64,000 nucleotides of DNA. Source: Azoarcus sp. Aa7. GTDB lineage: Bacteria; Pseudomonadota; Gammaproteobacteria; Burkholderiales; Rhodocyclaceae. The position numbers and the translations under genes were made by a program. The notes beneath the pieces were generated by a model that saw nothing but the letters and a program-made list of their open reading frames with translations, made no database searches and was not told the DNA's origin. Shown piece after piece: positions 8,995-17,841 of the stretch (position 1 is the stretch's first letter; the number at the start of each line of letters is the position of its first letter). The stretch is from contig NZ_QVLR01000056.1 in the NCBI RefSeq assembly GCF_014822185.1, forward strand, positions 1 through 64,000. Direction: 5' to 3'.

Positions 8995-9026
8995 AAATCC
9001 CCGCAGGGCAGACCTTGCAGGGATTT
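8995..9026 (-). terminator. Candidate terminator of the tad operon
   Basis: On the minus strand AAATCCCTGCAAGG pairs with CCCTGCGGGGATTT (G-U pairs allowed), followed by GATTTTA. It lies 32 bases past the stop of the last tad gene. The T-run is short, so confidence is moderate. Confidence 0.5.
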
Positions 9027-9057
9027 GTCATGGAACCAGGTCGCGGGGGGCGATCTT

Positions 9058-10389
9058 TCAGATCGGGTCGGCCGGCCCGCGTAGCCCTTGCCTGATGACG
9101 TCGCCGGTACGCGTGAATCCTCCACTCTGGGCCTGTGGAGCCGGCGCCGGGTTGCGTGCGTATCTGGCGCAGAGCCCCAGCACCGAGCAGGCATCGCTGA
9201 TGTTCAGGTCCTTGCCCAGCATCAGACGTACGTCGGTCACGAGATTGCCGGGCGCGGCGCGCAGCTCTGCACGGAAGGGCAGGCGCTTGACGAAGGCGGC
9301 GGCAGCTTCGCGGTAGCCATCGCGGTACTCCACGTAGGACAGCATCTGGTCGAATGCCCTGTGGTTCGTGAGCCGGGGACGTTCGAAACCCTCTTGTCCG
9401 AGCAACCGCGCGAGCCGGCGGGCTAGCCCCTCGCCACCCTGACCGTTGGTGATTTCATAGCGGACGATGCGTGCGATGAGCTGCGGTTTCTGCGGGGCGG
9501 GAGCCGGGGCCGCGCCCTGAGCAGGCACCGCGGCCGGAGCCGCACCCGGTGCCGGTATCCAGGCCTGCGGTGTCAATGCGCTGGTACGGACGACGTCACC
9601 TGCTGTCGGCACGGGATAAACCACTGCCGCAGGCGCACTTGCAGCAGGGGCCACCGCTGACTTGATGATGGTTGCCGCTTCCGCCACGGCCTCGGTGCGC
9701 GACAAGGCGGGTGCCCGCAGTTCGAACACGTTGTCCGCCACCTGCACGAGGACGCTGCCGGGCTGAGGCGGGTTTTCGGTTGCCGCGACGGACCGCGTTT
9801 CCGGATCTGCTGGCTGCGAAGCGGTGGCCGGCGGTTGGCCGGCGTCCGCGAACCCCTTGGCTACCATCGCCTGCTCGCGTTCGCCGATGCGCGCATAGGC
9901 GGTTTCCAGGTTGCGCCAGGCGTGGCGGTTGTCGCGGTCCAGATCCACCGCGCGACGAAGCGGCACCACGGCGTCGGTGTCGCGTCCCGCGAGGATGAGC
10001 GCGTATCCGAGGTTGTTCTGGATGTGGCTCGCATCGGGCGCTATCGCCGCTGCCTTCTCGAACGCGTCGACCGCCTCCGCGATCTTGCCGGTCTTCGCGA
10101 GCGCGGTGCCCAGCGCGTCCCAAGCAGCGCCGTGCTGCGGGTTCGAAGCTACTGCAACCCTGTAGGCGCCGATCGCCACGCCGAGCCTGTCCTGTCCGTC
10201 ATGGTAGCGACCGAGTTGATAGTAGGTATCGGCATCGCGGCGGCTGTGCTGGATTTCGAGCACCGGGTCGATCGACCACGCCTTGGGCGGCATCGTCGGC
10301 GCGGTGGAGCAGCCGGCGACGAGCAGGGTTCCGAGGGCGCCCAGCGTCGCGAGCGACACCGAACGGGGAGCGGGAATCATGTTTTGCAT
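9058..10389 (-). CDS. tadD: TadD-like TPR lipoprotein with C-terminal LytR_C-type domain
   Basis: This 443-residue predicted outer-membrane lipoprotein has a signal peptide with lipobox LVAGCS (Cys27). Residues of about 50-185 form consecutive tetratricopeptide repeats (DTYYQLGRYHDGQ, AAWDALGTALAKTGK, SHIQNNLGYALILAG, HAWRNLETAYARIG). An alanine/proline-rich linker follows. The last 130 residues (IARIVRYEITNGQGG onward) resemble the LytR/CpsA/Psr C-terminal domain. TadD proteins help the secretin assemble in the outer membrane. It is the last gene of the tad operon and is preceded by AGAGGA. The domain fusion is common in betaproteobacterial tad loci, but the function of the C-terminal part is unknown. 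Confidence 0.85.
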   Translation of the reverse strand: MQNMIPAPRSVSLATLGALGTLLVAGCSTAPTMPPKAWSIDPVLEIQHSRRDADTYYQLGRYHDGQDRLGVAIGAYRVAVASNPQHGAAWDALGTALAKTGKIAEAVDAFEKAAAIAPDASHIQNNLGYALILAGRDTDAVVPLRRAVDLDRDNRHAWRNLETAYARIGEREQAMVAKGFADAGQPPATASQPADPETRSVAATENPPQPGSVLVQVADNVFELRAPALSRTEAVAEAATIIKSAVAPAASAPAAVVYPVPTAGDVVRTSALTPQAWIPAPGAAPAAVPAQGAAPAPAPQKPQLIARIVRYEITNGQGGEGLARRLARLLGQEGFERPRLTNHRAFDQMLSYVEYRDGYREAAAAFVKRLPFRAELRAAPGNLVTDVRLMLGKDLNISDACSVLGLCARYARNPAPAPQAQSGGFTRTGDVIRQGLRGPADPI

Positions 10390-10425
10390 GGTGTTGTCCT
10401 CTTACGGTGTGTCAGCGCGATCCGC

Positions 10426-11367
10426 TCACCCACCACCACTCTTGAGAAACACGCGATAGATGGAGATGACCGCTGGGCCGAGCAGCACCATCATCAACGC
10501 AGGGAAGATGAAGAACACCAGCGGGAACAGCAGCTTGACTGGGATTTTGGCTGCCGCTTCCTCGGCACGCTGGCGGCGTCGTGTGCGCAGCTCCTCGGCA
10601 TGCACGCGCAGCGATTCCGCGATGCTGGTGCCGAAGCGGTCGGCCTGGATCAGCATGGTCACCAGCATCGCCGCTTCATCCAGCCCCGTGCGCAGCGCCA
10701 GATTGCGCAGCGCCTGTTCGCGCGTCGCGCCGACGCGCAGTTCCAGGCCGACCAGATGCATTTCGTCGGCCAGTTCCGGCGAGCGCACGCGCATTTCCTC
10801 CGCGGCCCGCGCGATCGCGGCGTCGAGGCCGAGGCCGGCCTCGATGCAGACGATGATCAGGTCGATGCCGTCCGGGAAGGCCTCGAACAGTTCGAGCTGG
10901 CGGCGCCGTATCGCCATGCGCAGGATCAAATTCGGGAAGTAGTAGCCGATCGTCGCGAGCAGGAGGATGAAGGCGAGCATCGCTCTCGCCTCCCAGGGCA
11001 CGTTCGCGATTCCCGCATAGAACATGAACAGCAGTGGCAGGGAAATCGCAAGGCTTGCCTTGGCGGCGAAATACAGCATCGGCGCCCACGGTTGCCGCCA
11101 GCCTGCGTTCATGAACAGGGTGCGGAGACTCGATTTTTCCCACCCTTCGGTCGGCAGCGCGAGGCGCGCGATCGGCTTGGCGACCTCGGCCATCTTCTTC
11201 TGCCACCGGGTATCCTCGGCGGCGCCAGGGGTTCCCGCGGGGCTGACGACCGCCCGCAGCCGGTCCTGCACGAGGTTCGGGCGCATCACGAACCAGACCA
11301 GACCATATGCGGCGCCCGTTACGGCGACGAAGACCAGAACGAGATAGATCACTTGTGTGGCATTCAT
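10426..11367 (-). CDS. tadC: TadC, type II secretion F-domain inner-membrane protein
   Basis: This 313-residue membrane protein forms the inner-membrane platform of the Flp pilus machine, together with TadB. Transmembrane segments lie near residues 5-28, about 110-150, and at the C-terminus (LLFPLVFFIFPALMMVLLGPAVISI). The T2SSF domain includes FPDGIDLIIVCIEAGLGLDAAIARAAEEM and RFGTSIAESLRVHAEELRTRRRQRAEEAAAKIPVK, which is the family's typical cytoplasmic region. The ATG at 11367 follows GAGGAGAG. It lies directly downstream of tadB with a 30-bp gap. Confidence 0.93.
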   Translation of the reverse strand: MNATQVIYLVLVFVAVTGAAYGLVWFVMRPNLVQDRLRAVVSPAGTPGAAEDTRWQKKMAEVAKPIARLALPTEGWEKSSLRTLFMNAGWRQPWAPMLYFAAKASLAISLPLLFMFYAGIANVPWEARAMLAFILLLATIGYYFPNLILRMAIRRRQLELFEAFPDGIDLIIVCIEAGLGLDAAIARAAEEMRVRSPELADEMHLVGLELRVGATREQALRNLALRTGLDEAAMLVTMLIQADRFGTSIAESLRVHAEELRTRRRQRAEEAAAKIPVKLLFPLVFFIFPALMMVLLGPAVISIYRVFLKSGGG

Positions 11368-11397
11368 GGTTCACTCTCCTCGCATGTCCGGCTTGCC

Positions 11398-12372
11398 CTA
11401 CACGCGAATCTTGATGATCTGCCGCATCCACAAGATCCCGAAGACCATCATGACGATGGTGGTGCCTATCAGCGTAGGGCCGGCGGGGTCCGTCCATAGA
11501 ACTTTCATGAGTTGCGGGCGGACTGCGAACATCATCGCCGCGGCGGCGAAGGGCAACAGGCTCAGGATCCATGCCGACAGGCGCCCCTCTGCGGACAAGG
11601 AACGGATGGTGCCCATGAGCTTGAAACGGGCGCGGATCAGCGCGCTCAGGTTGTCGAGCAGTTCCGCCAGATTGCCGCCGGTATCGCGTTGCAGCAGCAC
11701 GGCGATGACGAAATAGCGCAGATCGATCACCGGCACGCGCGCGACCAGGTTCAGCAGGGCTTCCTGCATCGGCACGCCGAAATTGACTTCGTCGAAGGTC
11801 GTGCGGAATTCGCCCGCGAGCGGTTCATTTGCCTCCTGGCCGACCATGTCCAGCCCGCCCGAGAATGCGTGGCCGGCGCGGAGCGCACGCGAGATCAGGT
11901 CGAGTGCGCCGGGAAGCTGCTCCTCGAACAGGCGCAGGCGCTTGCGGCGCATGGCCAGCAGCCGGACGAAGGGGGCGACGTAGGCAAGGATCGGCAGCGC
12001 GATCACGACGACGAGCGGCAGGCTCAGCGCGATCGCGGCCAGCAGCGCCGCCACGGCCAGGATCAGGCTGAGGATGATGAATTGCGGCACCGTCTGCGTG
12101 GAACCGGCCTGCTGCATCAGGCGGTCGAGCTGATGGACGCGCGGCAGGCGCATGAGGCCGCGCTCGATGATGGACATCTCGTCGTAGGAGCGTTGCCGGA
12201 CCAGCGAAATCGACTCGCTGCCATGATGGCCCGCGGAAATCGCCCGTAGCCGCCGCTGCAGCCGCTGGGCATCCTCGCCCTTCACGTTGTTCCAGTAGTT
12301 GAGCGCTCCTTCGAGCGCGAAGACCACCGCCAGAAACGTGAACAGCACGAACAGATAGTAGCCATATTCCAT
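11398..12372 (-). CDS. tadB: TadB, type II secretion F-domain inner-membrane protein
   Basis: This 324-residue paralogue of TadC is predicted to form the polytopic platform that the TadA ATPase acts on. The N-terminal segment YYLFVLFTFLAVVFALEG and two central hydrophobic segments (about 105-140) precede the T2SSF domain. That domain carries EQLPGALDLISRALRAGHAFSGGLDMVG and QRDTGGNLAELLDNLSALIRARFKL, and two C-terminal membrane segments follow. It sits between tadA and tadC, with nine bases to the tadA stop, so translation is probably coupled. Confidence 0.93.
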   Translation of the reverse strand: MEYGYYLFVLFTFLAVVFALEGALNYWNNVKGEDAQRLQRRLRAISAGHHGSESISLVRQRSYDEMSIIERGLMRLPRVHQLDRLMQQAGSTQTVPQFIILSLILAVAALLAAIALSLPLVVVIALPILAYVAPFVRLLAMRRKRLRLFEEQLPGALDLISRALRAGHAFSGGLDMVGQEANEPLAGEFRTTFDEVNFGVPMQEALLNLVARVPVIDLRYFVIAVLLQRDTGGNLAELLDNLSALIRARFKLMGTIRSLSAEGRLSAWILSLLPFAAAAMMFAVRPQLMKVLWTDPAGPTLIGTTIVMMVFGILWMRQIIKIRV

Positions 12373-12381
12373 GGCGTCACC

Positions 12382-13740
12382 TCATTCGTAGAGTTTCGCC
12401 GGATCGAACATGTCGTCCCGCAGCGTGATTCCGTAGGCACGCATGCGTTCGAGGAATTTCGGGCGAATGCCGGTGGCGCGGAATTGGCCGCGTACCGACC
12501 CGTCGGGCGCGACGCCGGTCTGGTGGAAGGTGTAGATCTCCTGCATAGACACGACCTCGCCCTCCATGCCCGTGACCTCCTGGATGCTCACGATCTTGCG
12601 CTTGCCGTCGGTCAGGCGTGCGGCCTGGACGACCACGGAGATCGCGGAGCCGATCTGCGCGCGTGCGGCCTTCGGGGGGAGCTGGAGCCCGGCCATCGCC
12701 ATCATGTTCTCGAAACGGGTGAACGCGTCACGCGCCGAGTTGGCATGCACCGTCGTCATCGAGCCTTCGTGGCCGGTGTTCATCGCCTGCAGCATGTCCA
12801 GCACCTCGGCGCCGCGAACCTCGCCGACGATGATGCGGTCCGGGCGCATGCGCAGGCTGTTGCGCACCAGCGCGCGCTGGGTCACCTCGCCCTTGCCTTC
12901 GATGTTGGGCGGGCGCGTCTCGAGTCGCACCACGTGCGGCTGCTGAAGCTGGAGTTCGGCCGCGTCTTCGATCGTGACGATGCGCTCGTTGAGCGGGATG
13001 TAGCTCGACAGGGCGTTAAGGAGCGTGGTCTTGCCGGTGCCGGTGCCGCCCGAGATCAGCACGTTGAGCTTGGATTTCACCATCCCGGAGAGCAGTTCGG
13101 CCATCTGCGGCGTGAGTGTCTTGAGCCCCATCAGGTCGTCCATCTTCAGCGGGACGACGGCGAAACGCCGAATCGACAGCAGCGGGCCGTCGAGCGCCAG
13201 CGGCGGGACGACCGCATTCACGCGCGAACCGTCGGGCAGCCGCGCATCGACCATGGGACTGGACTCGTCGATGCGCCTGCCGATGCGGGAGACGATCTTG
13301 TCGATGATCTTGTGCAGATGCTGGTTGCTGGCGAAGCGGACGTTGGTCAGCTCCAGCTTGCCGTGCCGCTCGACGTAGACGTAGCGGCAGGTGTTCACCA
13401 GGATGTCCGAGATCGTCGGATCGGCGAGAAGCGGTTCCAGCGGGCCCAGGCCGAGCATCTCGTCCTGGATGTCCTGGATGAGCTGCTTGCGCTCCACGGC
13501 GTTCAGTGCCGTGCCGTCCTCGGCCAAGATGCGCTCGACCAGAACCTTCAGCTCGTTCCGCAGGCGTTCGGCCGGCATGTTGGACATCACTTCGAGGTCT
13601 ACCCTGTCGAGCAGGCGCCGATGGATGTCGGTGCGCAGCTGCGCATAGGCCGACTCGTCGCGTAGAGGCGGACCGTCCGCGATCCCCGCTGCGAGCGCGG
13701 CTGTGGTCTGGATGTCCTCCAGTCTTTGTCTGAGGTTCAT
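12382..13740 (-). CDS. tadA: TadA/CpaF family pilus assembly ATPase
   Basis: This 452-residue secretion ATPase powers Flp pilus assembly. It has the Walker A motif [10 protein letters not shown] near residue 231-238, an Asp box region ([22 protein letters not shown]), a Walker B region around [21 protein letters not shown] and a His box [14 protein letters not shown], all features of the CpaF subgroup of GspE/VirB11 ATPases. The N-terminal 100 residues form the usual helical domain. The ATG overlaps the stop of the cpaE-like gene (ATGA). It is an intact, full-length member. Confidence 0.96.
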   Translation of the reverse strand: MNLRQRLEDIQTTAALAAGIADGPPLRDESAYAQLRTDIHRRLLDRVDLEVMSNMPAERLRNELKVLVERILAEDGTALNAVERKQLIQDIQDEMLGLGPLEPLLADPTISDILVNTCRYVYVERHGKLELTNVRFASNQHLHKIIDKIVSRIGRRIDESSPMVDARLPDGSRVNAVVPPLALDGPLLSIRRFAVVPLKMDDLMGLKTLTPQMAELLSGMVKSKLNVLISGGTGTGKTTLLNALSSYIPLNERIVTIEDAAELQLQQPHVVRLETRPPNIEGKGEVTQRALVRNSLRMRPDRIIVGEVRGAEVLDMLQAMNTGHEGSMTTVHANSARDAFTRFENMMAMAGLQLPPKAARAQIGSAISVVVQAARLTDGKRKIVSIQEVTGMEGEVVSMQEIYTFHQTGVAPDGSVRGQFRATGIRPKFLERMRAYGITLRDDMFDPAKLYE

Positions 13741-14945
13741 GATCGGTCTCCTAGCGAGGCGCGCGCTTCGTCGGACGGGCGGCTGCCGCCGCCGAACAGG
13801 CCGCGAAGCCAGCCGGTAGTCTGGGCAGGGGTCTTGGTGAGCTCACACGCCATTTCGTGCAGCGAGCGCGTGACGGCGTCGCGCGGGGCGAGTTCGGCGA
13901 TGGGACGCCCACGGTTGATCGACGCCGCGACGGCCGCAAAACTGTTCGGCACGGTCTTGAAGACGTCGCGTCCCACGGTCCGCTCGACGTCCGCGAGCGA
14001 TAGCTCGCCGCCTTTCTCGAAGCGGTTGATGATCAGATGCACCTGCGAGTCCGGGTACCCGAGCGAGCGGAAAACCTGAAGCAGGCGGCTCGCGTCGCGC
14101 AGGAAGGGCAGCGTAAGCTGAAGCACCAGGTAGATGCCGTCGGCGCTGTCGAGCGCCTTTACCGATACCGCGTCCATCGTGCGGCTGACGTCGAGCAGCA
14201 CGAAATCGTAACTGCTCTTTGCGATGCCGATCAGGCGTGCAACGCTTTCCGGCTTGACGCTCAACGCCTTGTCCGGCGCGTCCGGCGCGGCGAGCACCCC
14301 CAGGTTCGGGTTGATCCTGAGCAGGCTGGATTCGAGCAGCGCGCTGTCCATGCGCTGGGTGTCGCGGGCGACGTCGGCGACGGACGATGCTGCCGGCGTT
14401 TCGGACAGGTACAGCGCGGCCTCGCCGAAGTGCAGGTTGAGGTCGATCAGGCACACCCGCTTGCCCTCGGCGGCGATGGCGTGCGCGAGGTTGGCGGTGA
14501 TGAAGGTCGTGCCGCTGCCGCCCTTGCACGGCACCAGCGCGAGCACCTTGCCCTGCTGGCGCGGTACGCTGGCCCAGGAAATTCGCTCGCGGATGCGGCC
14601 GATCGACTGCTGGATGCCCTGCTGCGTCAGCGGCGCCGCAAGCACCTCGCGTATGCCCAGGCGCATGGCGGCAAGCAGGAACTCGGGCGACTGGTGTCCG
14701 CACACCACGATCAGCGTCACCTCGGGGTGCCGCATCGCGACCCGATCCAGTCCCTGCAGCTCCGCTTCCAGCCCCTGCGGCGCTTCGACGACCAGCAGGT
14801 CGGGGTGTTCCTGCTCGACCAGCGCGGGAGCCTGCATGGCATCCCCGTGCCATGTCGTCACTTGCACCGAACCGTCGTCGGTAGCGAGAAAACCCGTGAG
14901 CCTTTGCAGGGTGTCCGGGTTGATAGACAGCGCAGCGATGCGCAT
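13737..14945 (-). CDS. cpaE: CpaE/TadZ-like pilus localisation ATPase
   Basis: This 402-residue protein has an N-terminal receiver-like domain (IAALSINPDTLQRLTGFL to about residue 120) and a C-terminal MinD/ParA-type ATPase domain. Its deviant Walker A is CKGGSGTTF (about 136-143). TadZ/CpaE proteins localise the tad machine, often to a pole. The receiver-like part shows no standard DD/D/K phosphorylation set and is probably a pseudo-receiver, as in other CpaE proteins. The ATG at 14945 follows AGGAGG. An in-frame ATG at 15041 also has a good Shine-Dalgarno (GGAGAAGG) and would add 32 residues, so the start is not settled. Confidence 0.92.
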   Translation of the reverse strand: MRIAALSINPDTLQRLTGFLATDDGSVQVTTWHGDAMQAPALVEQEHPDLLVVEAPQGLEAELQGLDRVAMRHPEVTLIVVCGHQSPEFLLAAMRLGIREVLAAPLTQQGIQQSIGRIRERISWASVPRQQGKVLALVPCKGGSGTTFITANLAHAIAAEGKRVCLIDLNLHFGEAALYLSETPAASSVADVARDTQRMDSALLESSLLRINPNLGVLAAPDAPDKALSVKPESVARLIGIAKSSYDFVLLDVSRTMDAVSVKALDSADGIYLVLQLTLPFLRDASRLLQVFRSLGYPDSQVHLIINRFEKGGELSLADVERTVGRDVFKTVPNSFAAVAASINRGRPIAELAPRDAVTRSLHEMACELTKTPAQTTGWLRGLFGGGSRPSDEARASLGDRS

Positions 14946-15101
14946 TGCGGTGTTTCCTCCTGTGGACGGCGCGCCGGCCGGCGTTCCCAAAGGAACCAGG
15001 CCTTCCGCTGCGCGTCTGGACAGCCAGTCAGTGCCGCTCATCACCTTCTCCAGATGGGTTTCCGATGGGCCGTCCCGACCGGAACTGCATCAATTCAATA
15101 C

Positions 15102-15659
15102 TCAATCCAAGCCCAAGGCCTCGGCCGGCATGATCACCGTCGCGCCGGGCAGGGGTACGTTGAAAATTCCGAACACCATCGGGATGTACTCCACCACGCT
15201 GCCGTCGGCGTTGCGCAGCGTTGCGCGCACGAAACGTATGCAGTTGCTCTCTTCGAGCAGACAGTTTCCGACGTTCGCCTCGGCTGTCGCGCTGCTCGGG
15301 TAGCTGATGGGGTTCGTGCCGTTCTTGGCATCCGTGTAGCTGTGGAAGAACTGCAGGCGAACCCGGCCGTTGGTCACCTCGCGGCCCCCGGGCAGAGCGA
15401 CCGAGCCGGTGCTGGTTGCACTCTGGAACACCGCGGCCCGCTGGATCGCATTGGTCTGGTTCTGCCAGTTGACGACCTGTTCACGTGCCGCGCGCCTCGT
15501 CACTTCCTGCACCGTGCTGAGCACGTAGAAGAAGCGACCGAATTCCACGATGCCGAACATCAGGGGCAGGAAGGCGAACAGGGCGACGAGCGCGAATTCG
15601 ACCGCCGCAGCTCCCGCCTGCCGTTGCCTGTTTCGAGTTCGACTGGTTGTGCATGTCAT
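15102..15659 (-). CDS. tadE: TadE-family minor pseudopilin
   Basis: This 185-residue protein has a short basic N-terminus followed by RQAGAAAVEFALVALFAFLPLMFGIVEFGR, the TadE prepilin-like signature with the conserved Glu in AAVEFAL. It is predicted to be processed by the TadV peptidase and to act as a minor pilin or assembly factor. The remainder is periplasmic and includes two cysteines in NCLLEESNC that could form a disulfide. It is the first of two tandem tadE genes upstream of the cpaE-like gene. Confidence 0.88.
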   Translation of the reverse strand: MTCTTSRTRNRQRQAGAAAVEFALVALFAFLPLMFGIVEFGRFFYVLSTVQEVTRRAAREQVVNWQNQTNAIQRAAVFQSATSTGSVALPGGREVTNGRVRLQFFHSYTDAKNGTNPISYPSSATAEANVGNCLLEESNCIRFVRATLRNADGSVVEYIPMVFGIFNVPLPGATVIMPAEALGLD

Positions 15660-15669
15660 GTTGGCGCTC

Positions 15670-16140
15670 CTACCGCATGTAGGGCATCGTTGTGTGCGGT
15701 GTCAGCGTGATGTCGAAGCCCGACTTGCCGTCCCGGGAGATGAAGGGAAACCAGATGCCCAAGGTCATCGAATAGGAGACATCGACAATCACGCGCGTGA
15801 CATTTCCGGGCGCGGCTGCCGATGCGCAGGCTGTCGGGGCGCAGGTGACGGTGACGTCGGCCGCCGTGAAATTCGGCACGCCCGCCGCCGTTGCGGCAGT
15901 GACCACCAGATCCTCCGCCGTGGCGCTGGCCGTCGCCAGGGCGGGCATGGAGATGGTCGACATGTAGCGTGCGCCGTCGCGCGTGGCCTTGGCCAGCGCA
16001 TCGTAATGCCATACCGCGCGACCGAACTCGACGATACCGGCGCAGATCAGAAGCATCAGGAAGACGAGGAGCGCAAATTCGACTGCGGCGACTCCTCCCT
16101 GCCGCTGTCGTGCTGCCTTTCCGATGGCCAGGCTGTCCAT
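15670..16140 (-). CDS. tadE: TadE-family minor pseudopilin, second copy
   Basis: This 156-residue protein carries RQGGVAAVEFALLVFLMLLICAGIVEFGRAVWHYDAL, the same prepilin-like segment as its downstream neighbour, followed by a short periplasmic domain with one cysteine pair (TCAPTAC). It lies ten bases upstream of the other tadE start and nine bases after the tadG stop, so all three are in one transcript. It might be called tadF in some nomenclatures; the sequence does not distinguish these. Confidence 0.87.
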   Translation of the reverse strand: MDSLAIGKAARQRQGGVAAVEFALLVFLMLLICAGIVEFGRAVWHYDALAKATRDGARYMSTISMPALATASATAEDLVVTAATAAGVPNFTAADVTVTCAPTACASAAAPGNVTRVIVDVSYSMTLGIWFPFISRDGKSGFDITLTPHTTMPYMR

Positions 16141-16149
16141 GACTTTTTC

Positions 16150-17502
16150 TCAGCGGTACAGTTTGATTTCGGGAATACTCGAGGGCGGGGTCGAAATGAC
16201 CTTGATGAACTCCGCGTAGATCCCCCTCTCCGTCGGAGATCCCGTCCCCTGTGCTTTCACCGGCATCAGGAACTGGGCAAAGGCGGGAACCTGCACCGGC
16301 TTGCCCGAACCGTTGATCTGCGGATTCCCGCTTGCGTCGAGGCAGTTCGTTGCGAGCCCCATCGTGATGATTCGCCGGTTGGGCTGCGCGAGGGGAAGAC
16401 TCGATGTGCGCGGTGGCGTGTGATAGACGCTGCCGGCAGACTGCGTATAAGGCGTGCCGGTGCCCGGATAACTGGCATTCACGGGCGGCTGCGAAGTCGC
16501 GCCGGGACGCACTGCCGACCAGCGCACCCCCAACTCGGGCGTGGCGGGGTCGGTGTCGGGCGGATCGTCGGCCTGACGCACCGGCTCATAAGGCGCATCC
16601 GTCCAGTACTTCGGCATTCCGTTCGCCGGATCGTCCCACTTGTATGACTGGATGTTCGTGTCCGGAGGGCAGGCTTCGGGCGTGAGGCTCGCCGGCAGGC
16701 CGCCGTAGTCGTCGAAGCGGGTGTTGAGGGCGTTGGCCATCGTTCCGAACGCGGGCTGGGTCAGGCTGGAGTAGGTGCCCGGGCTGGAGATGCAGAAGGT
16801 CTTGCCCCGGCACATGATGTCCCGCATTTGGTCCGCGCCGTTGATAAGTGCAGGGGCTCCTGGTGGTACGGGATCCATGTAGCCGACGTTGCCGGGTCCC
16901 GGGCCGCCCGGGGTATCCGCCAGCCGGTATGACTGGCCGGCAATGAAGCCCCAGTTGCCCGCCGCGCCGAGCGAAGGATCGGGCGCGCACACGAACATCG
17001 GCAGGTTCTCGCACACCGGTACGCCTGCGACTGCAAGTGCCGTCGCGGTCGTGCTGCCGTGTGCGGCGCTGACGGCCATCATGAACCAGGTCGGGCGCGT
17101 TCCCTGCGCGATGTTGGTGGTATCGACCTTGATGAAGCGCTTGTTAAGAGGTTGGGTCAGCGAGGTGGCGATATCGGACCAGGGGCCGTCGGCGTCAGAT
17201 GCGAACTGGATATTGGCGTCGAGAATCGTCACCGCAGTCTGGTCGAAGTCCGAGGCATTCAGCAAGGCCATCGCCTTTGCCTCGGTGACGGCGTTGGTGA
17301 TGCCCGGCGCGGTGCCGTCCAGGCGTTTGGCGCCGGCCAGCGCCGCGGCATCCGCAGCGTTCTGCAACTCGGTCTTGCGGATGTAGAGGTTGCCGAGGTC
17401 GATCACGATGCCCAGGAAACTGATGAAGACCACTGTGCCAATCGCGACCATGACGGCCACGGCGCCGCGCTGGCCATGCCTGAACGGGACTTTCGATGTC
17501 AT
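16150..17502 (-). CDS. tadG: TadG-like Flp-pilus assembly protein
   Basis: This 450-residue protein starts with QRGAVAVMVAIGTVVFISFLGIVIDLGNLYIRKTELQNAADAAALAGAK, the TadG N-terminal signature (Flp pilus assembly TadE/G-like domain). A long periplasmic region rich in proline, glycine and threonine follows, with scattered cysteines. In other systems TadG anchors the machine or spans the periplasm. The ATG at 17502 has GGAG eleven bases upstream and begins just before the conserved segment; an upstream extension to 17541 would overlap the preceding lipoprotein gene region and lacks similarity. Confidence 0.88.
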   Translation of the reverse strand: MTSKVPFRHGQRGAVAVMVAIGTVVFISFLGIVIDLGNLYIRKTELQNAADAAALAGAKRLDGTAPGITNAVTEAKAMALLNASDFDQTAVTILDANIQFASDADGPWSDIATSLTQPLNKRFIKVDTTNIAQGTRPTWFMMAVSAAHGSTTATALAVAGVPVCENLPMFVCAPDPSLGAAGNWGFIAGQSYRLADTPGGPGPGNVGYMDPVPPGAPALINGADQMRDIMCRGKTFCISSPGTYSSLTQPAFGTMANALNTRFDDYGGLPASLTPEACPPDTNIQSYKWDDPANGMPKYWTDAPYEPVRQADDPPDTDPATPELGVRWSAVRPGATSQPPVNASYPGTGTPYTQSAGSVYHTPPRTSSLPLAQPNRRIITMGLATNCLDASGNPQINGSGKPVQVPAFAQFLMPVKAQGTGSPTERGIYAEFIKVISTPPSSIPEIKLYR

Positions 17503-17541
17503 TGCCGCATTTCTCCAGGTTGCGTCCGCCGCCGCTGGCAC

Positions 17542-17835
17542 TCACTGACCGCCGCCGCTACTGATCCCTTCGCCGATGCTGATCACCGAGAAGGTGGCGG
17601 GCGGCGCCTTGAAGCTGTCGTGATAGCGGTCGATGGCGTGTCCTGCCGATTCGGCATCGATGCCGGCGACCGGATCGGTGTTGCGCGAAGCGTCCGGATT
17701 GATCGTCTGCAGCGCGCGCGCAGCGGTGACGGAATGCCCGAACTTGGCATCGAGGTTCGGCGTCGTGGTCGCGCATCCCGTCGCGACGGCCGAGGCCGCG
17801 AACACGAGGGCGGAAAGTGCTCTGAGCATGGCCAT
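17542..17835 (-). CDS. Small tad-associated lipoprotein
   Basis: This 97-residue predicted lipoprotein has the lipobox AVATGCA (Cys21) after a hydrophobic signal. The rest has a pattern I recognise from betaproteobacterial tad operons: TTPNLDAKFGHSV, INPDASRNTDPVAGID and RYHDSFKAPPATFSVISIG. The protein is usually labelled only as a pilus assembly lipoprotein. It sits between cpaC and tadG. Its function is unknown; an outer-membrane location suggests a role near the secretin. Confidence 0.75.
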   Translation of the reverse strand: MAMLRALSALVFAASAVATGCATTTPNLDAKFGHSVTAARALQTINPDASRNTDPVAGIDAESAGHAIDRYHDSFKAPPATFSVISIGEGISSGGGQ

Positions 17836-17841
17836 CTCCTC

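Noticed and set aside
8803-9084. A 93-codon gene following the nucleotidyltransferase
   Set aside because: After the first ten codons the frame is encoded by a palindromic repeat and non-coding sequence, so it is a broken HEPN gene and not a real protein.
9835-11499. A 554-codon plus-strand frame across tadD and tadC
   Set aside because: It is antisense to two well-supported tad genes and has only Arg/His/Asp-rich low-complexity sequence.
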